DNA from: an uncultured Flavobacteriales bacterium
GTDB lineage: Bacteria > Bacteroidota > Bacteroidia > Flavobacteriales > Crocinitomicaceae
NCBI GenBank assembly: GCA_946478775.1
Contig: CAMLDR010000038.1
Location: 1-27,082, forward strand
Direction of reading: 5' to 3'
Length of the DNA stretch: 27,082 nt
The position numbers and the translations under genes are program-made. The notes beneath the pieces were generated by a model. The model did not search any database and was not told the DNA's origin. It saw only the letters and a list, made by a program, of their open reading frames with translations. Positions within the stretch are counted from its first letter, which is position 1. The number at the start of each line of letters is the position of its first letter. This document shows positions 1 to 7,539 of the stretch, piece after piece.

Positions 1-660
1 GTAAACAGTTCCTGTCAGAACAACATTATTTGCATCCCTGATCTGTTGAGATGGAACCACATCAGTCATCACATACCAATCCAGGTTATTACTTGCGATT
101 TCTTGAGAACGCAGTAAGAATTGTGCATACGTTATCGCTTCGTAATAATAGTTGCTAGCATCCACATTTGGCGCAACTGTTGAATACGCATTGGAGATCC
201 ATACCCGTCCCGTGGTAGTTTGACCAGGATCTAAACCTTCTCCTGTAACATTTAATGTGTAAGCATAATTCACACCATTGCAGGTTTTTGAACAGGTCCA
301 GGTATCGGTGCACTCCGGGCATATTTGTGCCGGTTCCGAATCTGCAACCACTGTACCGTTGCTTTCATTGATTGCCTGAACCTGGTAAAAGATTCCCGGC
401 TGGTCCAGAAGGGCTTTTTCCAGTCTCAGATAATTTTTGGAGGTTCTATAGCTGGAAAGTGGTTCGAAAACAACCTGTCCGGAGACCATTTTCTTTTTCG
501 TAATACTAACTAAGTAAGAGTTGGTTTGGTGAGCGGTCCAACCCAGGAAACCGAAGGATTTCGATGGTTCCAGTGTGATCTTTAAGCTGTTGCCGGTTTG
601 ACCGAAACATTGAAAGATTAAGCCTGTTAAAAGGCAGAGTAATGCTGATTTTTTCTTCAT
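1..660 (-). CDS. Secreted protein of unknown function, C-terminus cut off by the window edge
   Basis: The frame starts at ATG 660-658 and stays open for 220 codons to base 1, so the C-terminal part lies outside the window. Residues 1-21 (MKKKSALLCLLTGLIFQCFGQ) form a typical signal peptide with a likely cut after G20. The mature part is rich in Ser, Thr, Tyr and Asn, as in extracellular Bacteroidota proteins. A cysteine cluster, CPEC-TDTWT-CSKTC at residues 114-127 (C114, C117, C123, C127), could bind metal or form disulfides. The next gene (904) is divergent, with 243 bases between them. The family is not recognised; a T9SS cargo protein or a repeat-containing surface protein would fit, but the sorting domain would be off the edge, so this is a guess. 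The start and reading frame are well supported. Confidence 0.75.
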   Translation of the reverse strand, partial: MKKKSALLCLLTGLIFQCFGQTGNSLKITLEPSKSFGFLGWTAHQTNSYLVSITKKKMVSGQVVFEPLSSYRTSKNYLRLEKALLDQPGIFYQVQAINESNGTVVADSEPAQICPECTDTWTCSKTCNGVNYAYTLNVTGEGLDPGQTTTGRVWISNAYSTVAPNVDASNYYYEAITYAQFLLRSQEIASNNLDWYVMTDVVPSQQIRDANNVVLTGTVY

Positions 661-903
661 GAATAGATGTTATTAATTTCAGCGAATATAGACCAACAAA
701 CTGCTGTAAAAATGGCACGGGCAGCATTTTCTCGAAAAATGATTAGGCCTAACTAATTACTTGTAACTAGAAGTAAAAACATTCTAAAACCCGCTATCAA
801 CGGATATTTCCGGAAATGTTTTAAGGAGATCTGAACCTTAGATCAGGACAAAGGAGGTATAATCCTGCAAATTCTGTAAATTCGCATCGGGAACCAGGCC
901 TTT

Positions 904-2481
904 ATGAAACAAAATCACCGACAAACGCAAATGAACATGAAATACAGGATGCTAATTTTTAGTCTTCTCTCGTATTGTTCCTGCTTATTTTCTCAAACAA
1001 ACGAATTCGAACTCGAAAAGTACCAATCGGCATACGAAAAAGAAATTCTTTTGAACAAGGATGCCACCCACCTGGAAATGCTGATGGCACTGGGGAAAGA
1101 TGCTTCTCCCGAAAAAACGCTTGCTGTCAAAAAAGAGTTCGATGCATTTATGAGCGAAATCAAATCAGATGGACTCATGCGTTTGCCTGAGGCAAAGTTG
1201 ATGAAGGAATTGCATAAAAGAGTCCGCGAACGGTTCCTGACGCGTTACAAGTACGTCTCCCCTTTCATTGAGATTTTCAACACCGGACAGTATAACTGTG
1301 TTTCGGCAACCGCATTGTTTGCACTCGTGTTGGAAGAATTGGATATTCCTTACAACATTCAGGAGTTGCCAACACATGTCTACATCATGGCTTATCCTGA
1401 TACAAAAGCAATTTCGGTGGAAATGACCGCCTTGAAGGATGCTTCTTACATTCCGCCGAGAAAAGATGTGTCAAAGGCTATTCGAACATTGGTTGAATTT
1501 GGGTTGTCTACTCCTGAAAAGATTCGCCAGCAGGGTGAAATTCACGTTTATAATGCCTTTTTTAATACGAACAGCATCGTCAATTTAAAACAATTGGCCG
1601 GGATCCAGTATTACAATGAAGCGATTGTTGCCGTCAATGAGAACCAGGTCCTGGAAGCATTCAACCAGATTTCCAAGGCAGAAAAATGGTACGACGTGGA
1701 GAAAACGAGGTTGTTCAAAGCAGAGATGTTGATTTCGTTGATCTCGGAAGCAAAATTCGATAACATACAGGATATTGGCTACCTGGTCGGATATGCAAAC
1801 CTGAAAAAATCAGACCAAACGAAAGTATTCTACGGATACGCGAAATTCCTGCACGAACAATTGATCACAAAAGGAAAAAAAGCACTGGCAGATTCAATCC
1901 ATGTTTATATCGTTCAAAACCTGGCGGATACTGCCACGCTTTCGCGACTTAGTGCGTTGTATTACCTGGCTCTTTCGGAGCATTATTCCAATGCCTATAA
2001 CCTGACAAAGCAGCTGGAATATGCCGAATTATCTTACAAAAATTCAACCGAAACTCCGGGTGTACAACTTTGGTTGGTAAGAAGTATTTTACAAAGTGTT
2101 GAAAAGTATGACGACGAGGAATTAATTGCAAAAATGGATACGTATGCGGGAAAATACCCATTCCTGAAAACCCATAACCTCTATTTAATGGCCTACTTCT
2201 ACGCTTATGCCGATGCCGCCACCAGCTATTACAAGGAAGACGACGGAGAAGAAGGCAAAAAGAATTTTGATTTGGCCCTGAAAATCCGTGAATCCATGGA
2301 AGACAAAGAAGTAATTGACCTGGATCAGATCGGATGGCTGTATGCAGAAGCAGGAGCGTTTTTGTACCGGGAGAACGATTACAAGGCAGCGTTAAAAATA
2401 TTGGAGGAAGGACTTAAATTGGCACCGGACCACGATCGTATCCTTGCGCGTATAGAAATTGTGAAGTCGAAGATTAAGTGA
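904..2481 (+). CDS. Secreted transglutaminase-like domain protein with C-terminal TPR repeats
   Basis: The product is 525 residues from ATG 904, but the hydrophobic export signal begins at M12 (ATG 937; MKYRMLIFSLLSYCSCLFSQ), so 937 is an attractive alternative start. Residues about 125-180 look like a transglutaminase-like (papain-fold) core: Cys132 in GQYNCVSATALF, His158 in LPTHVYIMAY and an acidic third position, Glu173, in ISVEMTAL. The remainder is helical, and residues about 485-520 (YRENDYKAALKILEEGLKLA) match a TPR. Members of this superfamily act as proteases, cross-linkers or inactive binding modules. The Cys-His pair is present, so activity is possible, but the substrate is unknown. 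It probably sits in the periplasm or at the cell surface. It stands alone, divergent from the truncated gene before it and convergent with the TraB/GumN gene after it. Fold call fairly sure, function not. Confidence 0.75.
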   Translation: MKQNHRQTQMNMKYRMLIFSLLSYCSCLFSQTNEFELEKYQSAYEKEILLNKDATHLEMLMALGKDASPEKTLAVKKEFDAFMSEIKSDGLMRLPEAKLMKELHKRVRERFLTRYKYVSPFIEIFNTGQYNCVSATALFALVLEELDIPYNIQELPTHVYIMAYPDTKAISVEMTALKDASYIPPRKDVSKAIRTLVEFGLSTPEKIRQQGEIHVYNAFFNTNSIVNLKQLAGIQYYNEAIVAVNENQVLEAFNQISKAEKWYDVEKTRLFKAEMLISLISEAKFDNIQDIGYLVGYANLKKSDQTKVFYGYAKFLHEQLITKGKKALADSIHVYIVQNLADTATLSRLSALYYLALSEHYSNAYNLTKQLEYAELSYKNSTETPGVQLWLVRSILQSVEKYDDEELIAKMDTYAGKYPFLKTHNLYLMAYFYAYADAATSYYKEDDGEEGKKNFDLALKIRESMEDKEVIDLDQIGWLYAEAGAFLYRENDYKAALKILEEGLKLAPDHDRILARIEIVKSKIK

Positions 2482-2649
2482 TTTTCAAGTACGGATGAAG
2501 TATAGGTCAAGTATGGTTAATGTACCAAAACGTTATTCTCTGAACATTTTAACAGAAAAGGATACAAGTCTCAATTAAAATTAAATCCCTGCTCTCCCTC
2601 TATCGTTTCCAGTTTGGAATAATGCCAGGAATCAAAGCCTGAAGTTGGA

Positions 2650-3501
2650 TTATAGAGGAACTTCACTTACAGTGTAACCGAGATCTCGCAATTGTACAAT
2701 CAGTCCACAGTCTCCGTAAAGGTGCATCAGACCTACAGCTATAAAACAATTGTTTTTTTCTATCAACGCCGGAAGTATTTCCATCCATTTCATGTTTCGC
2801 CCTTTTACCATGGGGTTTTCACCGCATTTTTGGTCAAACTGATAATTGAACGACAGGCGCATATATTCTCTTACATAATGACAATACTCCTCAGTATGTT
2901 TGGAATCTGCAATGTTTTTTATCCAGGTATGAATGGGTTTTTTAATGCTGTTCCAGCTTGCATCCGGAGCAGAAGCGGTCACATTTGCAGTTTGCAGGCT
3001 GTCTGTCTCCAGTCCCATTATTGGAATCTGCTTTGAATGTGCCAGATGAATGAGGTAATTATCAAAATGATTCCATGTATCAGTTGGTTTCACTGAACCG
3101 CATTGTGTTTCAAAGTAAACTTGCTGAAGTTTTGTCAATAGTTCCATAGGCTTTAATTTGCCTATTGGGACAGCCCAGTCAGCTGAGATGGTTTGCAGAA
3201 ATTGAACATCCGATTTTTTTAATTGAGTCAGGTACACCGAATCCATCCTTCTGCTATTTAAGTATTCCCTAACCTTTTCGCCGGTGTCTGTAGATTCAAA
3301 AATGGCTAAATTGCTTGAAAACAATGCATTCCGAATAGCAGGTAGAGAATCAACAAAAGAATTTCCGATTTGGTGATAAGTACCAAGTAAATAGGAAGTA
3401 TCTCTGCTGTCCGACTTAGTGATTTTCCACAAGATAGTTGATTGAGAAAAACTAGTCAAATGACTAGTAATAAGAATGACCAAACAGATAATTCGCTGCA
3501 T
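2650..3501 (-). CDS. TraB/GumN family protein (putative secreted metallopeptidase-like)
   Basis: The product is 283 residues with a signal peptide (MQRIICLVILITSHLTSFSQ). The family pattern is visible: ILWKI followed by YLLGTYHQIG (His43), then IFES (Glu69), and near the C-terminus CFIAVGLMHLYGDCGLI (His260) ending in a LRDLGYTV motif. In the TraB/TIKI superfamily the two GxxH motifs and the Glu bind metal, and TIKI members are proteases. For bacterial GumN/TraB proteins the role is mostly unknown, and activity here is an inference from these residues. Length is normal for the family. The gene lies just downstream of a strong intrinsic terminator (3514-3544) that ends the upstream minus-strand gene, so expression needs either a very compact promoter or read-through. 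Confidence 0.85.
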   Translation of the reverse strand: MQRIICLVILITSHLTSFSQSTILWKITKSDSRDTSYLLGTYHQIGNSFVDSLPAIRNALFSSNLAIFESTDTGEKVREYLNSRRMDSVYLTQLKKSDVQFLQTISADWAVPIGKLKPMELLTKLQQVYFETQCGSVKPTDTWNHFDNYLIHLAHSKQIPIMGLETDSLQTANVTASAPDASWNSIKKPIHTWIKNIADSKHTEEYCHYVREYMRLSFNYQFDQKCGENPMVKGRNMKWMEILPALIEKNNCFIAVGLMHLYGDCGLIVQLRDLGYTVSEVPL

Positions 3502-3513
3502 AATGGAATGATT

Positions 3514-3544
3514 AAAAAAAGGGATAAGTTAAAAAACTTATCCC
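3514..3544 (-). terminator. Intrinsic terminator after the 125-residue gene
   Basis: A perfect 10-bp inverted repeat, GGGATAAGTT (3521-3530) and AACTTATCCC (3535-3544), has a 4-base loop. On the minus strand it is followed by seven T (bases 3520-3514). It lies 13 bases beyond the stop of the minus-strand gene ending at 3558 and about 12 bases before the start codon of the TraB/GumN gene. Confidence 0.85.
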
Positions 3545-3557
3545 AATTAGATGATGA

Positions 3558-3935
3558 TTACCAGGACCACTTATGGGTTTTAGTTACAGTATAACCTCCC
3601 GTTTGAGTGTTATACGATCCGGATACGGATTGCTCGTGTTTCTTTTTTGCTCCAACTGGTGGATTCTCCGGCTGATTGGGGAAAATGATGACTAAATTCC
3701 ACTCTTCATAAAGAAGGGCTGTTCCAATCCCAAATCCTGTTTCTTCCCTCATAGAAAGGGGCCATTTGTCCATGCAGGTTACTTGAGCCGGGGTAAATTC
3801 AAAAGTTTGCAATAGCCAACCTCTGAGATCAGCTTTTACTTGGTCAGAAATTTGTCTGCGTTCCTGTTCAGGCAACACTTTGACTTCAGCGATATACGTG
3901 TTTACGCTATCCTGAGTGAATAATGGTTTTGACAT
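3558..3935 (-). CDS. Hypothetical protein, 125 residues
   Basis: This short cytoplasmic protein has no signal peptide and no membrane segment. The N-terminal half is helical and charged (VKVLPEQERRQISDQVKADL). The middle holds WPLSMREETGFGIGTALLYEEW and a hydrophobic strand, LVIIFP. The tail is Gly/Ser/Thr rich and ends KTHKWSW. No family is recognised. It has its own candidate promoter upstream and a strong terminator downstream, so it looks like a single-gene transcript. Coding is supported by a clean start, sensible composition and these flanking signals. A small effector or natural-product-like precursor could be imagined from the modified-looking tail, but nothing in the sequence or its neighbours supports that. 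Confidence 0.7.
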   Translation of the reverse strand: MSKPLFTQDSVNTYIAEVKVLPEQERRQISDQVKADLRGWLLQTFEFTPAQVTCMDKWPLSMREETGFGIGTALLYEEWNLVIIFPNQPENPPVGAKKKHEQSVSGSYNTQTGGYTVTKTHKWSW

Positions 3936-3967
3936 AACTATTTAATTTTTAAGCAGTTAATAATTAT

Positions 3968-3999
3968 GAAATGTACAAAACAAAAAATAAGGAAACAAA
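3968..3999 (-). promoter_or_regulatory. Candidate Bacteroidota promoter for the 125-residue gene
   Basis: Read on the minus strand, TTTG (3999-3996) is followed after 20 bases by TACATTTC (3975-3968). The second element differs from TAnnTTTG at one position. The spacing fits Bacteroidota sigma-factor promoters and would give a leader of about 25 bases before ATG 3935. The surroundings are very AT-rich, so a chance match is possible. Confidence 0.4.
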
Positions 4000-4042
4000 T
4001 TTTTAACACATGGGAAAGAATCTAACTTTAAGCAAAATACAG

Positions 4043-4102
4043 GGGCCTTTTAAAGGCCCGAAAGGGACAATGAAAACAAAAAAGAACGGCTCTCACCGTT
4101 CT
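4043..4102 (-). terminator. Intrinsic terminator after the TonB-C-like gene, with a second hairpin
   Basis: The inverted repeat AGAACGG (4083-4089) and CCGTTCT (4096-4102) has a 6-base loop and is followed on the minus strand by TTTTTGTTTT (4082-4073), a good intrinsic terminator 35 bases past the stop of the gene at 4138. Just beyond it lies a second perfect palindrome, GGGCCTTT-T-AAAGGCCC (4043-4059), which lacks a long T run and may be a backup hairpin. Confidence 0.8.
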
Positions 4103-4137
4103 CTCTTATCTAAATTCAGGGAGTTAAGTATACTAAG

Positions 4138-4464
4138 CTATTTCTGTACCTGAAATTTAAAGGTGTAATGGAAAGTGTTTCCGACCAGGTTTTGGGGCAG
4201 CCTGATCTTAATTTGCTGCACTTGTTTTTCGATTGCGGCTTTCATCTCTTCGGAATCAGAGGCTATTTCTATGATTTCCAGTTGGTTTTCTGCCAAAACA
4301 CGTACTTTTACGTGAACAGTTGTTTCAATCCCCTTCTCACGCAATGATTCGGGATAAAAGATTTTGCGGTTCATGATGCGGTCTAGTAAATTATCTCCGT
4401 TCCCTGCGAAAGAAGCTGAAGCCGTTGTAAAGAAGATTGCAATAAATAGTATAACTGATTTCAT
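4138..4464 (-). CDS. Small secreted TonB C-terminal-domain-like protein
   Basis: The product is 108 residues. A signal peptide (MKSVILFIAIFFTTASASFAG) leads into a domain resembling the TonB C-terminal fold: YPESLREKGIETTVHVKVRV, then an acidic middle, and a closing strand segment, RLPQNLVGNTFHYTFKFQV. Bacteroidota carry many short proteins that contain this module without the transmembrane anchor and proline-rich linker of true TonB. This one has only a cleavable signal, so it is unlikely to transduce energy and more likely binds other envelope proteins. It is divergent from the lipoprotein gene at 4588 and ends in a clear terminator. The domain call rests on pattern alone. Confidence 0.65.
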   Translation of the reverse strand: MKSVILFIAIFFTTASASFAGNGDNLLDRIMNRKIFYPESLREKGIETTVHVKVRVLAENQLEIIEIASDSEEMKAAIEKQVQQIKIRLPQNLVGNTFHYTFKFQVQK

Positions 4465-4536
4465 ATCTAAAATGTTGTATTGGTTTGTCGTAAGACCAAC
4501 TCATTAAAGATAAGTTACAGCACCTGCTGATTTTAA

Positions 4537-4568
4537 TTGTTAAGGAATGTGAATCTTTTATACCTTTA
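4537..4568 (+). promoter_or_regulatory. Candidate promoter for the lipoprotein gene at 4588
   Basis: TTG (4537-4539) is followed after 21 bases by TACCTTTA (4561-4568), one base from the TAnnTTTG consensus. It would start transcription roughly a dozen bases before ATG 4588. The same TACCTTTA octamer occurs at 16669-16676, upstream of the AI-2E family gene. Confidence 0.4.
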
Positions 4569-4587
4569 CTCCCGCTAAAATTGCCGT

Positions 4588-5406
4588 ATGAAAAGCCACC
4601 TCTTGCAATTACTTTTGTTGCTTCTTATTCTTCTCTCCGCTTGTTCAAAACAGAAAAAAACATGCAGATACGTAAAAGAACATCCGATGGTATTGAACGG
4701 TCCATCAACAGTTTATGAACGCGAAGTTATTCATTTGACAATTAGCCAGGTGCCAGACATTAGTCTGAATACCGAATATTGGTGGACTATTCCATACATG
4801 GATCCTTTGCTTGGACAAAGCAGTTACAATCTGGAAGTAAATCAGTCTGCTGCAAATTTTGAATCGTATCCGGTTACAATCCAGGACGGAGGATTGTTCA
4901 CTTTTAAAGTAGTGAGTGAATGTGGTCTGAATGAAGTTCAAAAATTTGTCGAAGTCCTGCCATTGCCCACTCCGTGTTTTGACAATGTACTGGAAAACAC
5001 CATGGTGATAAAAGATTCTGCAACTGGAAATGAAAGTGTTCTAAATTGCAGTGTAAACGTGTTTGATTCCGACGATGAAATTGAACTTACTTTTGAAGGA
5101 CCAACGTTTACGTCTAGTTTGGAAGTCAGATTTAATGAAATGCCCGGAGAGAACAGTACGTATTACCTTAGAAATATTTACGGTAATGGTGCTGAATCTG
5201 ATATTCAGGTTAACGACCTGACACAAGCTTATGTGGTATTTGTTCCGTCAAATTCCTCCTATAATGATTACAAATTGATCCCGCTTACGGAAGATATCCA
5301 TTTCAAACGAGACGGAAATCAGGTTATATTGACCATGTGCGGTGTTCGTTTCAAATTCGGGAATAGCATCAGGTATGTTACTGCCAAAATAGTCTTCGAA
5401 ATATGA
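4588..5406 (+). CDS. Hypothetical surface lipoprotein
   Basis: The product is 272 residues. The N-terminus (MKSHLLQLLLLLLILLSACS) is a lipoprotein signal with lipobox LSAC, so the mature protein should begin at Cys19 with a lipid anchor. Residues about 30-125 look like a PKD/Ig-type beta domain: an opening LNGPSTVYEREVIHLTI, a central YWWTIPYMD and closing strands GGLFTFKVVSECG and KFVEVLP. The C-terminal half is beta-rich with no recognised motif. A binding or structural role on the envelope is the most that can be inferred. The gene is convergent with the minus-strand cluster ending at 5450. Confidence 0.65.
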   Translation: MKSHLLQLLLLLLILLSACSKQKKTCRYVKEHPMVLNGPSTVYEREVIHLTISQVPDISLNTEYWWTIPYMDPLLGQSSYNLEVNQSAANFESYPVTIQDGGLFTFKVVSECGLNEVQKFVEVLPLPTPCFDNVLENTMVIKDSATGNESVLNCSVNVFDSDDEIELTFEGPTFTSSLEVRFNEMPGENSTYYLRNIYGNGAESDIQVNDLTQAYVVFVPSNSSYNDYKLIPLTEDIHFKRDGNQVILTMCGVRFKFGNSIRYVTAKIVFEI

Positions 5407-5449
5407 AGTCTGGTAAATAACTAAAAGAGTTTCTTTTGAGTTCTGTTCC

Positions 5450-6079
5450 TCACTTCAGGAATCCTTTCTTCCGCAAAGCAGCCTGCCGTTCTTGAATATT
5501 CTCCGGAATTTCTCCCGAAAGCAGCCACTCCAGGTCCAAACCATGCTGATTGGCTGTTTTGTTCAGCAGTTCATTTTTTTGGATCAAGCCGCCCAACGTT
5601 TCCAGGTCAGACCGGAAATCAACCAAATAGTCTTCATGCATGGACCGAATGAGGACCAATAATTTGAAAGCCCTTGCAATCACGTATACAGCAAACTTCT
5701 GCGGTTTTCCCCTGGAAAAAAAAGTAATCTTCGGATCGTTCAATTCAAGCAGTTCCTTCAGCATGAGTAAGTTCAGGCTTACTTCACCGAACTTGTCTTT
5801 GGTAATCTTGACTTGTTCCGTAATGTCTCCGCTCAGAGCACGCGTCTTCAACAAAAGGTGCTGGATGGAAGAACTTTGTTTGCTGAGAGTTTCAACGCGC
5901 TTCACCACCAGTTCTTCCAGTTCCGCACGGCGCTCTTCCACGGTCTGGGTGCTCACCAGTTCAAAATACAATTGATTTGCCAGCGGAACATCCCGTTTTA
6001 ACAGACGCAGCAAAAGCCGGTCCTTTTCCTTGATGGACAAATTAACGATCGCTTCCTTGAATTCTTTCTCAAATACCAT
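5450..6079 (-). CDS. Hypothetical helical cytoplasmic protein
   Basis: Starting at ATG 6079 (MVFEKEFKEAIVNLSIKEKD) gives 209 residues. The frame also has an ATG at 6112, but the eleven extra residues (MTLFVLISLFI) look like untranslated leader rather than protein. The chain is almost wholly alpha-helical and highly charged. A coiled-coil-like stretch at about 40-70 (VEERRAELEELVVKRVETLS) precedes a probable helical bundle; there is no signal peptide or clear membrane span. No family is recognised. It lies 73 bases downstream of the second HEAT-like gene on the same strand and may be the last gene of the exopolysaccharide cluster, or an unrelated neighbour. Coding looks secure. Confidence 0.65.
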   Translation of the reverse strand: MVFEKEFKEAIVNLSIKEKDRLLLRLLKRDVPLANQLYFELVSTQTVEERRAELEELVVKRVETLSKQSSSIQHLLLKTRALSGDITEQVKITKDKFGEVSLNLLMLKELLELNDPKITFFSRGKPQKFAVYVIARAFKLLVLIRSMHEDYLVDFRSDLETLGGLIQKNELLNKTANQHGLDLEWLLSGEIPENIQERQAALRKKGFLK

Positions 6080-6152
6080 AATGAAGAGTGAAATTAGTAC
6101 AAAAAGCGTCAAAAAGCCTTACAGGAATCTGCTTATTTCACCGGGAATGATT

Positions 6153-6944
6153 TTATGGATGGATGGATTTAGTGATTTTTTCACGGATTACCTCAAATTC
6201 CCTGCGGTACTTTGGCTGCAGTGTGTTGGAGAAGTCTCGGATAAATTCATAATACGCATGAAGCTGAAACTCCTCTGTGATCCTTGCTCCCAGTAAAACC
6301 AGGCTTTCATTTTCCGAATAAAGCAATAAATGAACACCCGTAAAGGAAGTAAATCGTTTGTTCTTCATTTGGTTCAGAATGCGCTCTTTGGTCACATCGT
6401 CTATTGCAAAAGCCGGAAGATCGAAATAAGCGAGCCCTTCCATGCCCTGAAGAGCTATCAAACCGATGAATGCTTCTTTTTTCACATCCTCATGGGGGTG
6501 CTTCAATTCCAGTTTCATAAACTCAAAGGCTTCACGAACGTTCATCGTCGACAAATAGCGGATCCCCGAAATAATATCTGCCGGTTTCCGTGACCGGATT
6601 TTCCGGAAGGAATAAGCGGTGAGGTCAGACAGAACAAAGAAATCTTCCAGAATCTCCCTTTGTTTACCGGAATAGTTCTCATGAAGGAATAGAATGGATT
6701 GCGTGGTCACTTTACTTAGAAGATTGCTCTGCTTCAACGCACGGAATAGTTTCAGGCTTTCTTCCATACTTAATTTTCCAAACATGAGCCGGAACAGGAT
6801 GTCTTCGGTGATTTGCTGGTAAATCTCTCCGTTTTTAGCCAATTGAGAACGGATGCGCCGTCGGATAAACACAGTTGCTGAGATTCCGATCAGGACCAGG
6901 GAAATCATCAATCCTAAAAATATGAGTAGCTGGTAACCTTTCAT
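6153..6944 (-). CDS. Membrane-anchored HEAT-like repeat protein (paralogue 1)
   Basis: The product is 263 residues. One N-terminal transmembrane segment at about 5-27 (LLIFLGLMISLVLIGISATVF) is followed by RRRIRSQ, which suggests the rest lies in the cytoplasm. The soluble part is a run of helices with a HEAT-like unit around residues 145-170 (PHEDVKKEAFIGLIALQGME). It is a clear paralogue of the protein at 8961-9779: both have an ILFxLxFG segment, REILEDFFVLSDL / RKILENFFVLSDL, VKKEAFIGLI and SLVLLG in the same order. HEAT repeats normally mediate protein-protein contact. It follows a single-domain response regulator by 63 bases, as part of a duplicated regulator/HEAT pair. A scaffold or regulator of the nearby glycosyltransferase is inference. 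Confidence 0.75.
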   Translation of the reverse strand: MKGYQLLIFLGLMISLVLIGISATVFIRRRIRSQLAKNGEIYQQITEDILFRLMFGKLSMEESLKLFRALKQSNLLSKVTTQSILFLHENYSGKQREILEDFFVLSDLTAYSFRKIRSRKPADIISGIRYLSTMNVREAFEFMKLELKHPHEDVKKEAFIGLIALQGMEGLAYFDLPAFAIDDVTKERILNQMKNKRFTSFTGVHLLLYSENESLVLLGARITEEFQLHAYYEFIRDFSNTLQPKYRREFEVIREKITKSIHP

Positions 6945-7007
6945 ACAATCCGTTTGAGTAAGTGAATAATAGCAGGAATAAAGGTAGAATGTTTGTGCCG
7001 AAAATCG

Positions 7008-7370
7008 TTAGGAAGGAGCAATTATTTTTTCGATGCGTTTCAGCAATACCTGAGGACTAAAGGGTTTGGCTATGAAATCGTCTGCTCCCAGATCAAACAC
7101 CTCCAATTCATTGGATTCCATGGAATAACTGGTCAGTACAATTTTTTTGATCCGTTTGTACGGACTGCTCGAGTGCAGTACTTGTTTTCCTCCTGCAAAA
7201 GGTAAATTCAAATCGGTAATGATCAGATCAATGGTTTCATGGTTTTTATGAATGTGCACGATGGCATCCGCCCCATTGTCAAACGCTTCTACCTGGTGTC
7301 CCTGAGCACGCAGGAAGTAAGACAATGATTTTCGGAGCAGGTCTTCATCTTCAATAAATACTAAATTCAT
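7008..7370 (-). CDS. Single-domain response regulator (paralogue 1)
   Basis: The product is 120 residues, a stand-alone CheY-type receiver with no output domain. The acidic pocket is Glu7-Asp8 (FIEDED), the phosphoacceptor is Asp53 in LIITDLNLPF, the switch Thr is T80 in IVLTS, and the conserved Lys is K102 in FIAKPFSP. It is roughly three-quarters identical by eye to the receiver at 11030-11383. Both carry the unusual conserved stretch AGGKQVLHSS and then PYK after the phosphorylation site. With no DNA-binding or enzymatic domain it must act by binding another protein. The neighbouring hybrid kinase with an Hpt domain is the natural phosphodonor, and a HEAT-like or glycosyltransferase protein a plausible target; both links are inference. 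Confidence 0.92.
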   Translation of the reverse strand: MNLVFIEDEDLLRKSLSYFLRAQGHQVEAFDNGADAIVHIHKNHETIDLIITDLNLPFAGGKQVLHSSSPYKRIKKIVLTSYSMESNELEVFDLGADDFIAKPFSPQVLLKRIEKIIAPS

Positions 7371-7539
7371 AGGATCCGTTTATTAATTTGTGAATAGGGC
7401 CATTTTTATGCCTAAATAGCGTTTCAGGAATAAAAGATAAGTATCCGCCGGAAAATTTCCAAATGGAATATCGGAATTGACAGAGACTTTGAGAAGAGAT
7501 GGATGGATGGAATAAAAGAACTTTTTTAAGAAAGAATCC

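Noticed and set aside
806..817. Perfect palindrome ATTTCCGGAAAT in the divergent gap
   Set aside because: A single 12-base palindrome with no second copy in the window; not enough to call an operator.
850..858. Strong Shine-Dalgarno-like AAAGGAGGT
   Set aside because: It lies 45 bases before the ATG at 904 with no start codon at a usable distance, so it is probably a chance match.
4518..4529. CAGCA-CC-TGCTG dyad between divergent genes
   Set aside because: Only 5-base arms and a single copy; consistent with chance.
5419..5442. Imperfect hairpin AACTAAAAG / CTTTTGAGTT between convergent genes
   Set aside because: Contains mismatches and lacks a T run on either strand; too weak to call a terminator.
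7497..7511. ATGG tetranucleotide run, also seen at 6156-6169
   Set aside because: Only three to four units in each place; in the second it codes for the HEAT-like protein's C-terminus. Too short to be meaningful.
7371..7539. Open minus-strand frame in the gap after the glycosyltransferase (ends with LKRYLGIKMALFTN)
   Set aside because: It opens after a TGA, has no start codon until four codons before IKM near the end, and no homology I recognise; likely untranslated.
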